The notes under the pieces: generated by a model
What the model saw: the letters and a program-made list of their open reading frames with translations, nothing else
What the model was told of the DNA's origin: nothing
Database searches by the model: none
Program-made: the position numbers and the translations under genes
From: Leclercia sp. AS011
GTDB lineage: Bacteria; Pseudomonadota; Gammaproteobacteria; Enterobacterales; Enterobacteriaceae
NCBI RefSeq assembly: GCF_037152535.1
Contig: NZ_JBBCMA010000001.1
Location: 2,577,989-2,641,988, forward strand
Length of the DNA: 64,000 nt
Direction of reading: 5' to 3'
In this document: positions 37,235 to 48,468 of the stretch, piece by piece
How the letters are laid out: every line of letters starts with the position of its first letter
Numbering within the stretch: the first letter of the stretch is position 1

Positions 37235-38479
37235 TTAACACAATCTCTGATGGATCCACTGCGTAATCTGCTGCAATCCCTTGTCAAAATTCTCATACAC
37301 CGGGCTGAACGGCACCTCCAGCAGCTTACCGTCGACAGATGACGAGGTGATTAAGCGGGACTCCTCCTCCGGGCTGAAAGGATCGTTTTTCCAGAAGCCG
37401 GAGAGCATCGGTGTGGGACACCGGCGGCCCAGTAATCCCTGAGTTTTCAGCGAGTAGCGATTAAGCTCCACGCGCAGGGCTTCGTCGGAGGCATCGTGCA
37501 TGCCGAGGCTACTGGCCAGCACGTCAAGGTACATTTCCGGCACGTTCCCCTGGCGAGCAGGTTCGCTTAACAGCGCATGCACTACCGGCCCCAGACAGGC
37601 TACCGCTTTCAGGCGTGAAGATTCCAGATAGGCCAGACGCACGGCGACGTTAGCGCCGAAGCGGAAGCCAAACGCCGCTACCCGGGTGTGATCCACCCAC
37701 GGATTCTGTTCCAGCGCTTTCAGGGCATGCTGGTGGAGCAAGCTGGAATCCTGAGTCAGCTTCCATTTGGATGAGAAACCGATCGACGGCATGTCGAGGG
37801 TCAGCATCGCCAGCCCTTTTGGGGCTAAGTAGCGCTCATAGAGGCTGTAGTAATCGGTTTGTAGCGAGTCGAGGCCGCCGCACATCATCACCGTCGGGAA
37901 GGGGCCGTCGCCCGGTGGCAGATGCAGGAAGCCGGTCACCGCCGGGCCGCCGGGTACGTTAAAGGTGAGTTCACGCATCTGGCCCGGCAGATGCTGGGCC
38001 GCCTCCTGGTAGGCGCGGTTCGCCAGCGCCTGGGCCTGCTCCGCCAGTTCGTCGCCTTTGAGGTGTGGGTAAGCCGCGATGCTGTAGAGGTTACAGGCAT
38101 GCAGCCAGTGCTTGCCGCTTAACAGGGGATCCTCTTCCTGACTCGCCTTTTGCTGCCAGATCATCGCCTGTTTTGCCCACTCGTAGATCCAGTTGCCGCC
38201 GCGATAGCCCACCACAGTGTCGTACAGATCGTCGTCGGTACGTTCGGCCTGGCTCATCACGATACGCGCCTGCACATCCAGAATTTCACGGGGATCGATG
38301 CCGCGCCAGATCCACATCAGACGGTTAACCATGCGATACCAGTGCGGGATGTTTTTGCCATCCAGCGCCGATTGCACTGACGGTTGTACGCCAGGATTAA
38401 AGCGACGAACCAGCGTCGAGGTTTCCGGATGTTTGAATTTTGGCTTGAAGAGAATTTCGCTGAGATTCGCCTGGGACAT
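37235..38479 (-). CDS. frsA: FrsA, fermentation-respiration switch protein (alpha/beta hydrolase)
   Basis: Protein of 414 aa, exact E. coli length when started at the ATG at 38479 (MSQANLSE). DUF1100 alpha/beta hydrolase fold with [14 protein letters not shown] in place of a usual nucleophile elbow. FrsA is reported to bind the glucose-specific EIIA protein and to have esterase activity, affecting the balance of fermentation and respiration. It is followed upstream by gpt on the same strand. Confidence 0.96.
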   Translation of the reverse strand: MSQANLSEILFKPKFKHPETSTLVRRFNPGVQPSVQSALDGKNIPHWYRMVNRLMWIWRGIDPREILDVQARIVMSQAERTDDDLYDTVVGYRGGNWIYEWAKQAMIWQQKASQEEDPLLSGKHWLHACNLYSIAAYPHLKGDELAEQAQALANRAYQEAAQHLPGQMRELTFNVPGGPAVTGFLHLPPGDGPFPTVMMCGGLDSLQTDYYSLYERYLAPKGLAMLTLDMPSIGFSSKWKLTQDSSLLHQHALKALEQNPWVDHTRVAAFGFRFGANVAVRLAYLESSRLKAVACLGPVVHALLSEPARQGNVPEMYLDVLASSLGMHDASDEALRVELNRYSLKTQGLLGRRCPTPMLSGFWKNDPFSPEEESRLITSSSVDGKLLEVPFSPVYENFDKGLQQITQWIHQRLC

Positions 38480-38534
38480 TGCGCGCTGCCTCTTAAGATA
38501 CGTCAGAGGGCGGTATTGTAACGCGACAGAGGCG

Positions 38535-38564
38535 AAAAAATAACGCCCGGCATCACCGGGCGTT
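38535..38564 (-). terminator. gpt terminator
   Basis: Stem AACGCCCGG / CCGGGCGTT with a 5-base loop; on the minus strand it is followed by ATTTTTT. It lies 13 bp past the gpt stop. Confidence 0.8.
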
Positions 38565-38577
38565 AAAAATGTATGGA

Positions 38578-39036
38578 TTAGCGGCCTGAAATAGGTGGGA
38601 TGAATGCTACGCCCATATCCCATGGCTGTTCGATCCAGGTATCCTGCGGGATATCAATCACATAATCGTCAACCAGCGGCTTACCTGCCGGCTTAGCGAA
38701 GATGGTCACGAAATGCGCTTTTGGATACATGTCGCGGATGGCGACTGCGGTACCGCCGGTATCAACCAGATCGTCAATCACGATGAAACCTTCACCATCG
38801 CCTTCGGCGCGTTTCAGCACTTTCAGCTCACGCTGGTTGTCGTGGTCGTAGCTGGAGATGCATACGGTATCGACATGGCGAATACCCAGCTCACGTGCCA
38901 GCAATGCCCCCGGTACCAGGCCACCGCGGCTAACCGCGATGATGCCTTTCCACTGTTCAGATGGCATCAGACGTGCAGCCAGTTTACGTGCATGAATCTG
39001 CAACATGTCCCAGGTGACGATGTATTTTTCGCTCAT
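38578..39036 (-). CDS. gpt: Xanthine-guanine phosphoribosyltransferase
   Basis: Purine salvage enzyme of 152 aa that joins guanine, xanthine or hypoxanthine to PRPP. The PRPP-binding loop [12 protein letters not shown] is near residue 87. Length as in E. coli. Divergent from pepD. Confidence 0.97.
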   Translation of the reverse strand: MSEKYIVTWDMLQIHARKLAARLMPSEQWKGIIAVSRGGLVPGALLARELGIRHVDTVCISSYDHDNQRELKVLKRAEGDGEGFIVIDDLVDTGGTAVAIRDMYPKAHFVTIFAKPAGKPLVDDYVIDIPQDTWIEQPWDMGVAFIPPISGR

Positions 39037-39296
39037 GTGAATTGTCCCAGCCTGTTTATATACGGCTTAAAAAGTGTTCGAGGGGGAAAATGGTTGCGCG
39101 AGATTATAGAGATCTGGAGCACTAAAAACCAGTGCTAAGCGGTTCCGCCCGGAGTTTTTACTTGCTTTATACTACCCGCCGCCAGAGAAAGTGGTATTCT
39201 CAAACCCACCTCGCAAGTCTGACTTGTGGTAACTCTAAACCTGCTAACCCCGTGACCTGCAACATTGTCTGCCGGCCATCGACAAGGAGACTTACT

Positions 39297-40754
39297 GTGT
39301 CTGAACTGTCTCAGTTATCGCCACAACCGCTGTGGGATATTTTTGCCAAGATCTGCTCCATTCCTCACCCGTCTTATCACGAAGAACAGCTTGCCGAACA
39401 CATTATGGGCTGGGCGAAGGAAAAAGGGCTGCACGCCGAGCGCGACCAGGTTGGCAACATTCTGATCCGTAAACCTGCCACAGCCGGGATGGAAAACCGT
39501 AAACCGGTTGTGCTGCAGGCGCACCTGGACATGGTTCCGCAGAAGAACAACGACACCGTTCACGATTTCACCAAAGATCCGATTCAGCCGTACATTGACG
39601 GCGAGTGGATCAAAGCCCGCGGCACCACTCTGGGTGCGGACAACGGCATCGGTATGGCCTCTGCGCTGGCAGTGCTGGCCGACGATGGCGTTGAGCATGG
39701 TCCGCTGGAAGTGCTGCTGACCATGACCGAAGAAGCGGGTATGGATGGCGCCTTTGGTCTGCAACCGAACTGGCTGCAGGCGGATATCCTGATCAATACC
39801 GATTCCGAAGAGGAAGGCGAAATCTACATGGGTTGCGCGGGCGGGATCGACTTTATCTCCACCCTGCCGCTGACCCGTGAAGCGATCCCGGCGGGCTTCC
39901 AGACCTTCAAGCTGACGCTGAAAGGGCTGAAAGGCGGCCACTCCGGCGGTGATATTCACTTAGGTTTAGGCAATGCCAACAAGCTGCTGGCCCGTTTCCT
40001 CGCCGGTCACGCTGCCGAGCTGGATCTGCGTCTGGTGGACTTCAACGGCGGTACGCTGCGTAACGCGATCCCGCGCGAAGCCTTCGCCACCCTGGCCGTT
40101 GCCGCTGACAAAGCCGATGCGCTGAAAAAGCTCTCTTCCGTTTACCTGGATATCCTGAAAAACGAACTGGATGCGAAAGAGAAGAACCTGACCGTGGTGC
40201 TGGAAGCGGTCACGACGGATAAAGCCGCGCTGACTCAACAGTCCCGCGACCGCTTTGTTCAGCTGCTGAATGCGACCCCGAACGGTGTGATCCGCAACTC
40301 TGACGTGGCGAAAGGCGTGGTGGAAACCTCCCTGAACGTCGGCGTGGTGACCATGGCTGACGACAGCGCAGAGATCATCTGCCTGATCCGCTCCCTGATC
40401 GACAGCGGGAAAGATTACGTGGTGAGCATGCTGGAATCTCTCGGCAAACTGTCCGGCGCGAAAACCGTTGCCAAAGGCAGCTACCCGGGCTGGCAGCCAG
40501 ATGCGAGCTCCCCGGTGATGGCGCTGGTGCGTGAAACCTATCAGCGTCTGTTCAACAGCACGCCGAACATTCAGGTGATCCACGCCGGTCTGGAGTGCGG
40601 TCTGTTCAAAAAACCGTACCCGGATATGGACATGGTTTCTATCGGGCCAACCATTACCGGTCCTCACAGCCCGGATGAGCAGGTGCATATCGAAAGCGTG
40701 GGCCATTACTGGACCCTGCTGACGGAACTGCTGAAAGCGATCCCGGCGAAGTAA
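39297..40754 (+). CDS. pepD: Aminoacyl-histidine dipeptidase (peptidase D)
   Basis: Cytoplasmic M20-family zinc dipeptidase (485 aa) that cleaves Xaa-His and other dipeptides. Start assigned to the GTG at 39297 after CAAGGAG, giving the exact E. coli length; a longer upstream frame is rejected. Metal ligands and active-site segments VLQAHLDMVPQ, GADNGIG, TMTEEAGMDG and NTDSEEEG are intact. Confidence 0.96.
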   Translation: MSELSQLSPQPLWDIFAKICSIPHPSYHEEQLAEHIMGWAKEKGLHAERDQVGNILIRKPATAGMENRKPVVLQAHLDMVPQKNNDTVHDFTKDPIQPYIDGEWIKARGTTLGADNGIGMASALAVLADDGVEHGPLEVLLTMTEEAGMDGAFGLQPNWLQADILINTDSEEEGEIYMGCAGGIDFISTLPLTREAIPAGFQTFKLTLKGLKGGHSGGDIHLGLGNANKLLARFLAGHAAELDLRLVDFNGGTLRNAIPREAFATLAVAADKADALKKLSSVYLDILKNELDAKEKNLTVVLEAVTTDKAALTQQSRDRFVQLLNATPNGVIRNSDVAKGVVETSLNVGVVTMADDSAEIICLIRSLIDSGKDYVVSMLESLGKLSGAKTVAKGSYPGWQPDASSPVMALVRETYQRLFNSTPNIQVIHAGLECGLFKKPYPDMDMVSIGPTITGPHSPDEQVHIESVGHYWTLLTELLKAIPAK

Positions 40755-40767
40755 TCAGCCGTCTGTT

Positions 40768-40798
40768 GCCCGGCGGCACTGCGTTTGCCGGGCCTACG
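40768..40798. repeat. REP element downstream of pepD (first of an inverted pair)
   Basis: GCCCGGCGGCACTGCG then TTGCCGGGCCTAC: an imperfect palindrome of the enterobacterial REP type. It forms an inverted pair (BIME) with the element at 40814-40844. Confidence 0.75.
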
Positions 40799-40813
40799 GG
40801 GCAAGCGCCTTTT

Positions 40814-40844
40814 GTAGGCCCGGTAAGCGTTAGCGCCACCGGGC
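40814..40844. repeat. REP element (second of the pair), may act as terminator
   Basis: GTAGGCCCGGTAAGCG then TTAGCGCCACCGGGC, in inverse orientation to the first. It is followed by TTTTTT, so it could end pepD transcripts. Confidence 0.7.
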
Positions 40845-40848
40845 TTTT

Positions 40849-41907
40849 TTACAGCCCCAGCACCAGTTGCCGCTCCAGTTGCGGATCCAGCAGGGTGACA
40901 TGTAACCCCACCAGCCGCACGCCCCGCCCTGCCCGACGCTCTTCCCAGGCTTTCTTCGCGGTGGCAATCAAATCCTCTTTGTTCAGCCGCGGCCAGACGT
41001 GCTCCTGGGTGGTTTGCTGAAAGTCATTAAACTTGAGTTTCACCCCCTGGCGGGCAATCAGCAGATCCGGTTTGACCTTTGCCAGCCGCCGCTCAAGCTC
41101 AGGATAAAGCTGCCCGACGATAATGGCTTCGCAGTCCGCCCAGTCGTGGATATCCTCGGCCAGGGTGCGTTCCACGCCCACCGATTTCCGCAGCCGCTCG
41201 CTGTTAACGTTGCGCTCATCGATGCCCTGGCTGCGCTCCCACAGCACCCGGCCAAACTTACCAAAGCGCTTTAACAGCATCGCCAGATCGCTGTTTTGTA
41301 CATCCTCGCAGGTGCGCAGCCCCATGCTCTCCAGCCTGGCCGCCGAGACTTTCCCCACCCCGGGGATCTTGCCGAGGGGCAGCGTTTTGATAAACGCCGG
41401 CACTTCGTCAGGGGTGATCACATACTGGCCGTTGGGCTTATTGAGATCCGAGGCAATTTTGGCGAGAAATTTAACCGGCGCGATGCCCGCCGAAGCGGTG
41501 AGCTGCAGCTCATCAAAAATCGTCTGGCGGATCTCCTGAGCCATCAGCGTAGCGGAGCCATGGCAGTGCAGGCTGTCGGTGACATCGAGATAGGCTTCGT
41601 CCAGCGACAGGGGTTCAATCAGGGAGGTGTAGCGGGAGAAGATCTCGCGAATATGGTGGGACGCTTCTTTATAGGCCTCGAAGCGGCCCGGTAATAAGGT
41701 GAGGTGCGGGCAGAGTTTTAACGCCATCGCGGTCGGCATGGCGCTACGTACGCCAAACTTACGCGCCGGATAGTTCGCGGTGCTGATCACTCCGCGTTGT
41801 ACACGGCTGCCGCCAATAGCAATGGGGATATCCCGCAACGCCGGGTTGTCCCGCATTTCCACCGCAGCAAAAAAACAGTCCATATCAACATGGATGATTT
41901 TGCGCAT
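40849..41907 (-). CDS. dinB: DNA polymerase IV
   Basis: Y-family lesion-bypass polymerase of 352 aa. Catalytic acids lie in [10 protein letters not shown] (residues 5-14) and SLDEAYLD (near 101). The C-terminal QLVLGL is the beta-clamp binding peptide. A LexA box upstream indicates SOS control. In E. coli dinB heads an operon with yafNOP; here no such genes follow. Confidence 0.97.
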   Translation of the reverse strand: MRKIIHVDMDCFFAAVEMRDNPALRDIPIAIGGSRVQRGVISTANYPARKFGVRSAMPTAMALKLCPHLTLLPGRFEAYKEASHHIREIFSRYTSLIEPLSLDEAYLDVTDSLHCHGSATLMAQEIRQTIFDELQLTASAGIAPVKFLAKIASDLNKPNGQYVITPDEVPAFIKTLPLGKIPGVGKVSAARLESMGLRTCEDVQNSDLAMLLKRFGKFGRVLWERSQGIDERNVNSERLRKSVGVERTLAEDIHDWADCEAIIVGQLYPELERRLAKVKPDLLIARQGVKLKFNDFQQTTQEHVWPRLNKEDLIATAKKAWEERRAGRGVRLVGLHVTLLDPQLERQLVLGL

Positions 41908-41926
41908 AGTAAGCCCTCACTGATGA

Positions 41927-41942
41927 CTGGATAAGTATACAG
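41927..41942 (-). promoter_or_regulatory. LexA box of dinB
   Basis: CTGTATACTTATCCAG read on the minus strand, close to the consensus CTGT-N8-ACAG (one mismatch in the outer half-site). It begins 20 bp upstream of the dinB start codon. Confidence 0.8.
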
Positions 41943-41963
41943 CTATCGGTGAGGGTTGAAAAT

Positions 41964-41994
41964 GCCCGGTGGCGGCTTCGCCTTACCGGGCCTA
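41964..41994. repeat. REP element between dinB and nqrM
   Basis: GCCCGGTGGCGGCTTCG then CCTTACCGGGCCTAC, the common enterobacterial REP pattern. Confidence 0.7.
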
Positions 41995-41998
41995 CTCG

Positions 41999-42202
41999 CT
42001 ACAAAATACGTCGGGCGTCGAGTTCCATGCGCTTTTTCCGCGCGTCGCAGGGCTCCGGGCAGTCGCAGATTTTCTCCATCCCCAGCGAGGAGATGCCGCC
42101 GCAGCTGCCCTGAATGCTTTTACGCTTAATCAGCCAGCCGAGCGACATGCCAAATATCACCAGCACAAAGATGGCAAAGGTCAGCAGAAAGGTCACCATC
42201 AT
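41999..42202 (-). CDS. nqrM: NqrM, maturation factor of Na+-NQR
   Basis: Small membrane protein of 67 aa: one N-terminal transmembrane helix followed by four cysteines (GSCGG and KICDCPEPC). NqrM is needed to deliver iron to the site between NqrD and NqrE. Its start overlaps the nqrF stop by one base; a second ATG follows directly and could also be used. It is the last gene of the nqr operon. Confidence 0.9.
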   Translation of the reverse strand: MMVTFLLTFAIFVLVIFGMSLGWLIKRKSIQGSCGGISSLGMEKICDCPEPCDARKKRMELDARRIL

Positions 42203-43425
42203 CAGCCTCCAAAATCATCCAGCATGATGTTCTCATCTTCCACGCCAAGATCCTGCAACATTTTGATGACGGCGGCGTTCATCATTGGCGGGCCACACAT
42301 ATAGAATTCGCAGTCTTCCGGCGCGGCGTGGTGTTTGAGGTAATTTTCATACAGCACGTTATGGATGAACCCGGTATAGCCGGTCCAGTTGTCTTCCGGC
42401 AGCGGATCGGACAGCGCAATGTGGAAGCTGAAGTTAGGGTTATCCCGCGCCAGCTGTTCAAACTCTTCCTGATAGAACATCTCCCGCAGCGAACGGGCAC
42501 CGTACCAGAAGCTGATCTTACGCTGGCTGCCGAGGCGCTTAAGCTGGTCGAAAATATGCGAACGCATGGGCGCCATCCCGGCACCGCCGCCGATAAAGAC
42601 CATTTCCGCGTCGGTCTCTTTGGCAAAGAACTCACCAAACGGCCCGGAGATAGTCACCTTATCGCCCGGCTTCAGCGACCAGATATAAGACGACATGATC
42701 CCCGGCGGCGCATCCGGTACCGCCGGCGGCGGCGTGGCGATACGCACGTTGAGCATGATGATGCCCTTCTCGTCCGGGTAGTTGGCCATGGAGTAGGCGC
42801 GTAGCGTCGGCTCTTTCACCTCAGAGACAAAGCGGAACAGGTTAAATTTGTCCCAGTCGCCGCGGTACTCGTCCGGCACGTCAAAGTCCTTGTAAGCCAC
42901 AGTATGTTCCGGGCATTCGATCTGAATGTAGCCGCCGGCGCGGAACGGTACATCTTCACCATCGGGCACCCGCAGCTTCAGCTCTTTGATGAAGGTGGCT
43001 TTATTATCGTTAGAGATAACCTCGCACTGCCACTTTTTCACGCCGAAGATCTCCTCCGGCAGCTCAATCTTCATGTTCTGCCGCACCGCCACCTGACAGG
43101 CCAGACGGCAGCCCTCTTTCGCCTCACGCTTGCTGATGTGCGACAGTTCGGTCGGCAGAATATCGCCGCCGCCCTCTTTCACCGTGACCCGGCACTGTCC
43201 GCAGGAGCCACCGCCGCCGCAGGCAGAAGAGATAAAAATGCCATTGCCGGAGAGGGTGTTGAGCAGCTTGTCACCCGCCGGGGTGCGGATCTGCTTATCC
43301 GCCTCATCGTTAATCTCGATGATCACGTCGCCGGAGTTCACCAGCTTTGATCGTGCCACCAGGATCAGCCCCGAGAGCACCAGCACGATCAGCGTGAACA
43401 TCACTACGCCAAGTATAATTTCCAT
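42202..43425 (-). CDS. nqrF: Na+-NQR subunit F (NADH dehydrogenase entry subunit)
   Basis: Subunit of 407 aa that takes electrons from NADH. An N-terminal membrane helix (residues 3-24) is followed by a [2Fe-2S] ferredoxin domain ([10 protein letters not shown] and the fourth cysteine in CRLACQV) and a ferredoxin reductase-type FAD/NADH domain ([33 protein letters not shown]). Confidence 0.97.
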   Translation of the reverse strand: MEIILGVVMFTLIVLVLSGLILVARSKLVNSGDVIIEINDEADKQIRTPAGDKLLNTLSGNGIFISSACGGGGSCGQCRVTVKEGGGDILPTELSHISKREAKEGCRLACQVAVRQNMKIELPEEIFGVKKWQCEVISNDNKATFIKELKLRVPDGEDVPFRAGGYIQIECPEHTVAYKDFDVPDEYRGDWDKFNLFRFVSEVKEPTLRAYSMANYPDEKGIIMLNVRIATPPPAVPDAPPGIMSSYIWSLKPGDKVTISGPFGEFFAKETDAEMVFIGGGAGMAPMRSHIFDQLKRLGSQRKISFWYGARSLREMFYQEEFEQLARDNPNFSFHIALSDPLPEDNWTGYTGFIHNVLYENYLKHHAAPEDCEFYMCGPPMMNAAVIKMLQDLGVEDENIMLDDFGG

Positions 43426-43436
43426 ACATTTTGCCC

Positions 43437-44033
43437 TTACAGCTGCACACCGGAGAAGGACATAAAGCCCAGCGCCATCAGACCGGTGGTGATAAAGGTG
43501 ATCCCTAAGCCGCGCAACCCGGCCGGCACGTTGGCATACTTCATTTTTTCGCGCAGGCCCGCCATCGTCACGATAGCCAGCATCCAGCCAATGCCGGAGC
43601 CAAAGCCGTACACTACCGACTCGCTGAAGTTGTAATCACGCTGCACCATGAACGACACGCCGCCGAAGATGGCGCAGTTCACGGCGATGAGCGGCAGAAA
43701 GATCCCCAGCGCCGTGTAGAGTGACGGAAAGTATTTATCGAGGATCATCTCGAGGATCTGCACCAGCGCCGCGATCACCCCAATGAAGGTGATGAAGTTG
43801 AGAAAGCTAAGATCAACGCCGTCCACCAGCGCGCCATCGCGCAGCACAAGGTTAAAGACAAGGTTGTTGATCGGCACCGACAGCCCCAGCACCACCGTAA
43901 CAGTAACGCCCAAACCGAAGGCGGTCGATACCTTTTTGGAGACCGCAAGGAAGGTACACATGCCGAGGAAAAACGCGAGCGCCATGTTTTCAACAAACAC
44001 CGCCCGCACAAACAAACTCAGGTAATGAGCCAT
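43437..44033 (-). CDS. nqrE: Na+-NQR subunit E
   Basis: Integral membrane subunit of 198 aa with about six helices, paired with NqrD (inverted topology, Rnf/Nqr family). Conserved cysteines in [11 protein letters not shown] and AVNCAIFGG are the expected iron ligands in the middle of the membrane. Confidence 0.97.
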   Translation of the reverse strand: MAHYLSLFVRAVFVENMALAFFLGMCTFLAVSKKVSTAFGLGVTVTVVLGLSVPINNLVFNLVLRDGALVDGVDLSFLNFITFIGVIAALVQILEMILDKYFPSLYTALGIFLPLIAVNCAIFGGVSFMVQRDYNFSESVVYGFGSGIGWMLAIVTMAGLREKMKYANVPAGLRGLGITFITTGLMALGFMSFSGVQL

Positions 44034-44039
44034 TGTCGG

Positions 44040-44678
44040 TTACTCCTTTTCCTGCTGTTCAGGGCGCCAGGTTCTCACCGCCCAGATCAGCAAACCGATA
44101 ATGAAGAACGCGCTGGGGGCCAGCAGGAACAGGCCGTTCGGCAGATACCAGCCGCCGTTTTGCACGGTGTCGAGGACGGTGATGCCAAATAGCTTGCCGC
44201 TGCCGATCAGCTCGCGCAGGAAACCGACCGTCAGCAGGATCACGCCATAGCCGAGACCGTTGCCGATGCCATCCATAAAGCTCGCCAGCGGCGGCATCTT
44301 CATGGCATAGGCTTCTGCACGCCCCATCACGATGCAGTTGGTGATGATCAGACCGACAAACACCGACAGCTGTTTTGAGGTTTCGTAAGCAAAGGCCCGC
44401 AGAAGCTGATCCACCACGATCACCAGCGAGGCGATGATCGCCATCTGCACGATGATGCGCACGCTGTTGGGGATGTGGTGGCGGATCATCGAGATGAACA
44501 TGCTGGAAAATGCCGTCACCAGGGTGACGGCCAGGGTCATCACCACTGCTGTTTCCAGTTTGGTGGTGACCGCCAGCGCCGAACAGACCCCCAGCACCTG
44601 CAGGGTGATCGGGTTGTTGGCGATGAGCGGCCCGATAAGAACCCGTTTAACTTCTTTCAGTTCGCCCGCATCAGCCAT
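44040..44678 (-). CDS. nqrD: Na+-NQR subunit D
   Basis: Integral membrane subunit of 212 aa, homologous to NqrE. Cysteines in [10 protein letters not shown] and [12 protein letters not shown] are the partner iron ligands. It overlaps nqrC by 8 bp. Confidence 0.97.
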   Translation of the reverse strand: MADAGELKEVKRVLIGPLIANNPITLQVLGVCSALAVTTKLETAVVMTLAVTLVTAFSSMFISMIRHHIPNSVRIIVQMAIIASLVIVVDQLLRAFAYETSKQLSVFVGLIITNCIVMGRAEAYAMKMPPLASFMDGIGNGLGYGVILLTVGFLRELIGSGKLFGITVLDTVQNGGWYLPNGLFLLAPSAFFIIGLLIWAVRTWRPEQQEKE

Positions 44679-45465
44679 TGTTCAGCTCTCCTTCACGTAC
44701 CTTTTTAAGAAAGGGGCCAAAACCCATCTCACCCATCCAGAAATCAAAGCTGTGCTGCACGCCGTTGGAGGTCAGCGTGGCCCCGGAAAGGCCATCCACA
44801 GCGTACTCATCCCCCGGACGCGCGGCCCCTTTCATCACCTTCAGCGCCGGCTGGCCGTTATCATCCAGCACTTTTTTGCCGACAAACTGCGCTCGCCAGG
44901 TCGGGTTTTCCACTTCACCACCCAGCCCCGGGGTTTCGCCCTGATCGTAATAAGTGATGCCTTTCACCGTGCGGCCATCGGTGTTGAGGGCGACGAAGGC
45001 ATACATCATCGACCACAGCCCGTTGCCGTATACCGGCAGCACCAGCTCCTGCACGCGCTTTTGTTCATCGTGTACCAGGTAGATCTCCGCCGTATTGCTG
45101 CGGCGCTTGATGCCTGCCGGATCCTGGCTGGCGTCCAGTTCGGTGCTGCGCTGCGGATCTTTCAGCGCCTGCGCCTGGTTGTAGCTGGACGGATCGCTCT
45201 TCAGCAGCTCGCCGGTATTGAGATCCACCAGACGCGGCGTGATGCGTTCAGCAAAGACCTGCGCCACATCGTCGGCGCTCATCTCGCCCTGCATCAGCCC
45301 CGCCACCGCCAGAATGTTACGCTGCTTATCGAGGGCGCGTTGCTCCTGCTGGCGGGACTTGAGGCCCACCGCAGAGCCTGCCACCACGATGGAGCAGACC
45401 AGACACAGCACCACGACCACCATCAGCGTCTTGCCGATGCTGTCATTATTTTTTATCTCAGCCAC
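44671..45465 (-). CDS. nqrC: Na+-NQR subunit C (FMN-binding)
   Basis: Subunit of 264 aa with one membrane helix near the N-terminus and a periplasmic domain that carries covalent FMN on the threonine of [12 protein letters not shown] near residue 225. Start assigned to GTG at 45465, preceded by GGAGGAAG, because the protein then begins [14 protein letters not shown] as in other NqrC; a longer frame upstream is unlike the family. Overlaps nqrB by 8 bp. Confidence 0.94.
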   Translation of the reverse strand: MAEIKNNDSIGKTLMVVVVLCLVCSIVVAGSAVGLKSRQQEQRALDKQRNILAVAGLMQGEMSADDVAQVFAERITPRLVDLNTGELLKSDPSSYNQAQALKDPQRSTELDASQDPAGIKRRSNTAEIYLVHDEQKRVQELVLPVYGNGLWSMMYAFVALNTDGRTVKGITYYDQGETPGLGGEVENPTWRAQFVGKKVLDDNGQPALKVMKGAARPGDEYAVDGLSGATLTSNGVQHSFDFWMGEMGFGPFLKKVREGELNNG

Positions 45466-46696
45466 GCGCCTTCCTCCGTTTGATGTTGGCCCGCACCACC
45501 AGGTAATCGAACAGCGGCGCAAACAGGTTGGCGAACAGGATCGCCAGCATCATCCCTTCCGGATAGGCCGGGTTCACGACGCGGATAAGCACGCACATCA
45601 CGCCAATCAGCGCGCCGTACCACCATTTGCCTTTGTCGGTAAAGGAGGCTGAAACCGGGTCGGTGGCCATAAACATCATGCCGAAGGCAAAACCGCCCAG
45701 CACCAGATGCCAGTACCACGGCATGGCGAACATCGGGTTAGTCGCCGAGCCAATCAGGTTAAACAGCGTGGCGGTGAGGATCATGCCGAGCATCACGCCC
45801 GCCACAATGCGCCAGGAGGCGACGCGGCCAAACAGAATGATGGCACCGCCAATCAGGATCATCAGCGTAGAGACTTCACCAACAGAGCCCGGGATGGTGC
45901 CGATAAAGGCATCGAACCAGCTGACCGGCTGGCCTGTGGCGTTGTTGACCAGCGCCTCGCCGCCGTGGGCAGCCCACTGCGACAGCGGCGTCGCCCCGGA
46001 GAAGCCGTCCGCCGCCGTCCAGACCAGATCGCCGGAGATTTGCGCCGGGTAGGCAAAGAACAGGAACGCGCGTCCGGCAAGAGCCGGGTTGAGGAAGTTG
46101 CGTCCGGTACCGCCGAAGATCTCCTTCGCCATCACCACGCCAAAGCTGATGCCCATCGCCGCCTGCCACAGCGGCAAGGTTGGCGGGACGATCAGGGCGA
46201 ACAGAATGGAGGTGACAAAGAAGCCTTCGTTGATCTCGTGCTTGCGGATAATTGCGAACAGCACTTCCCAGAAGCCACCTACCAGAAATACCGTCAGGTA
46301 GATGGGCAGGAAATAGACCGCCCCCAGCGTCATCATGCTGATCCAACCGGCATCAGAGGTGAAGCTGACGCCCAGCATCTGCGCCACCCGGTAGTGCCAG
46401 TTGCCGGCGATAATCTGCGGCAGCTGCTGGGCATCATAAAGATGCGTCAGCGCCGGTAGGGTCTGCAGACCGACGTTGTACATGCCCCAGAACATCGCCG
46501 GGAACACCGCGAACCAGACGAGGATCATCATGCGCTTGAGGTCGATGGCGTCGCGTACGTGCGCGGCCCCTTTGGTGACCTGTCCAGGCGTATAAAGGAG
46601 CGTCGCGGTCGCTTCAAACAGCGGGTAGTACTTTTCCAGCTTGCCGCCGTGGGTAAAATGCGGCTCCAGCTTTTCAATAAGATGTTTCAGGCCCAT
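45458..46696 (-). CDS. nqrB: Na+-NQR subunit B
   Basis: Main membrane subunit of 412 aa with about ten helices. The threonine in [12 protein letters not shown] near residue 235 is the covalent FMN site. It binds riboflavin and ubiquinone and contains the sodium path. It lies 3 bp after nqrA. Confidence 0.97.
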   Translation of the reverse strand: MGLKHLIEKLEPHFTHGGKLEKYYPLFEATATLLYTPGQVTKGAAHVRDAIDLKRMMILVWFAVFPAMFWGMYNVGLQTLPALTHLYDAQQLPQIIAGNWHYRVAQMLGVSFTSDAGWISMMTLGAVYFLPIYLTVFLVGGFWEVLFAIIRKHEINEGFFVTSILFALIVPPTLPLWQAAMGISFGVVMAKEIFGGTGRNFLNPALAGRAFLFFAYPAQISGDLVWTAADGFSGATPLSQWAAHGGEALVNNATGQPVSWFDAFIGTIPGSVGEVSTLMILIGGAIILFGRVASWRIVAGVMLGMILTATLFNLIGSATNPMFAMPWYWHLVLGGFAFGMMFMATDPVSASFTDKGKWWYGALIGVMCVLIRVVNPAYPEGMMLAILFANLFAPLFDYLVVRANIKRRKARG

Positions 46697-46699
46697 CAG

Positions 46700-48043
46700 T
46701 TATCCTTCCTGCTCAATGCGGGTTAACACCTCGCGCAATACGGGTCCGTATTCGTATTTACCAGGGCAAACGTAGGTGCACAGCGCCAGATCTTCTTCAT
46801 CCAGCTCGAGGCAGCCCAGCGCCTGAGCGCCGTCGGTATCGCCCGCCAGCAGATCGCGCAGCAGCAGGGTCGGCAGGATGTCGAGCGGCATCACGCGCTC
46901 GTAGTTGCCGATGGGCACCATCGCCCGCTCGCCGCCGTTAGTATCGGTGGAGAAGTTAAACAGCTTGTTGCGCAGGAAGTGGCCCAGCGTGGTGCGGGTC
47001 ACGGAGAACTTCTCTCTGCCGGGCATCACCCAGCCGAACAGCTCTTTCTCACGCCCCTCTCTCACCACGCTGACCTGTAAATGAAAGCGCCCGAGATACG
47101 CCTGCGCGCCTGTGGCATGCCTGCCGCTCAGTACCGAGCCCGAAATATGACGGTTTTCGCCGTCCAGGGTTTCGTCCACCAGCAGGTCATTGATGTCTGC
47201 GCCCAGACAGGTGCGCACCAGACGCGGGTTGCGCATCTGCGGGCCGCCCAGGGCGATAACCCGCTCGGTGCAAAGCTCGCCGGTAGTGAACAGTTTGCCG
47301 ATGGCGATAACGTCCTGGTAATTCAGATGCCAAACCTGTTTGGTCAGACTGACGGCCTCCAGGAAATGAATGTGCGTTCCGGGCAGCCCTGCCGGATGCG
47401 GCCCGGTAAAGGCATTGAAGGTCACCTTCCCCTGTGGGTGGCCACCCAGCTTGCCGCCGCCCGCCTGGCAGACATGCACTTTGCCCTCGGTCAGGCGCGT
47501 CAGGATAGTCAGCCCGGCATCAAATGCCTGACGCTGCGCCAGAATAAGGGGCTGCGGATCGGCGCTGAGCGGGTTGGTGTCCATGGCGGTGACAAAAATG
47601 GCGGCCGGGACGGTATCGGGCACCGGGGTTTTGCTGAAGGGACGGGTACGCAGCGCCGTCCACAAGCCTGATTCCAGCAGCTGCGCCTGCACCGCCTGGC
47701 GGGAAAGCGTGGGCAGATCGACTATATCGTGGCGGGTAAACTCGCGCTGGCGATCGCCTTCCAGGCGGATGACCACCGATTGCAGCACCCGACGCTCACC
47801 GCGATGGATAGCCGTGATGGTCCCGCTGGCGGGGGCGGTGAAGAGAACGCCGGGATTTTTTTTATCTTCGAAGAGCGGCTGGCCTTTTATGACGCTGTCG
47901 CCTTCCTGCACCAGCATGGTGGGACGCATACCCACGTAGTCGTCACCGAGGATCGCCACATGGCGGGGGGGCGTACAGGGCGAAATTTGCTGTACGGGGA
48001 TGCCGGAAATCGGCAAATCAAGTCCTTTTCTTATTCTAATCAT
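46700..48043 (-). CDS. nqrA: Na+-NQR subunit A
   Basis: First gene of the operon, 447 aa, cytoplasmic-facing subunit without membrane helices and without cofactor motifs. Family features: [10 protein letters not shown] at the start, [19 protein letters not shown] with a biotinyl-like fold, and [16 protein letters not shown] near residue 215. The operon pumps Na+ while oxidising NADH and reducing ubiquinone. Confidence 0.97.
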   Translation of the reverse strand: MIRIRKGLDLPISGIPVQQISPCTPPRHVAILGDDYVGMRPTMLVQEGDSVIKGQPLFEDKKNPGVLFTAPASGTITAIHRGERRVLQSVVIRLEGDRQREFTRHDIVDLPTLSRQAVQAQLLESGLWTALRTRPFSKTPVPDTVPAAIFVTAMDTNPLSADPQPLILAQRQAFDAGLTILTRLTEGKVHVCQAGGGKLGGHPQGKVTFNAFTGPHPAGLPGTHIHFLEAVSLTKQVWHLNYQDVIAIGKLFTTGELCTERVIALGGPQMRNPRLVRTCLGADINDLLVDETLDGENRHISGSVLSGRHATGAQAYLGRFHLQVSVVREGREKELFGWVMPGREKFSVTRTTLGHFLRNKLFNFSTDTNGGERAMVPIGNYERVMPLDILPTLLLRDLLAGDTDGAQALGCLELDEEDLALCTYVCPGKYEYGPVLREVLTRIEQEG

Positions 48044-48468
48044 AGTGTTAGTTGATATCCATGAATAACCGTTCCGGTCAGAAAGCCGGACGAGTCAGAA
48101 GTCGTTGCACAGGATGAAGAAAGGCGGCGAGAACTCGCCTGTGTGAGCAGCAGGATCGCGGATGATCCTGAAAAAGCGTCCTTTCTTACCCTTCGGTCAT
48201 AAGACGGGCGCAGTGTACCATTTTCACCGATCGGGCGGCAGCGATAACGCAGCGGCGGGTGCTAAAATGCGACCGATTACGCAAAGTTCTCAAAGCCAGC
48301 GCGGGCAATCCAGGTTATAAGGTAAAACTATTTTGTAAACCGACGTGCTGACGCTTGCGAAAAAATGCAGTGGTGCTAATGTGAGCACGCCTCATACAGA
48401 TTAATCTGATTTGGGATCTCTTTTGCCGTCCTGGCAAGTTGGTTAGGTTTTATCAAGGAACATGTAGT
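48044..48468. promoter_or_regulatory. Divergent nqrA/dpaA control region
   Basis: 425 bp without a credible gene. It must contain the nqr promoter and a leader, and the dpaA promoter. Small inverted repeats are visible (TCCGG/CCGGA at 48073-48090 and GGCGAG/CTCGCC near 48130), but no named operator or riboswitch could be recognised. Confidence 0.45.

Noticed and set aside
48044..48468. Possible riboswitch in the nqrA leader
   Set aside because: Only short unrelated inverted repeats are visible; none fits a known riboswitch core.
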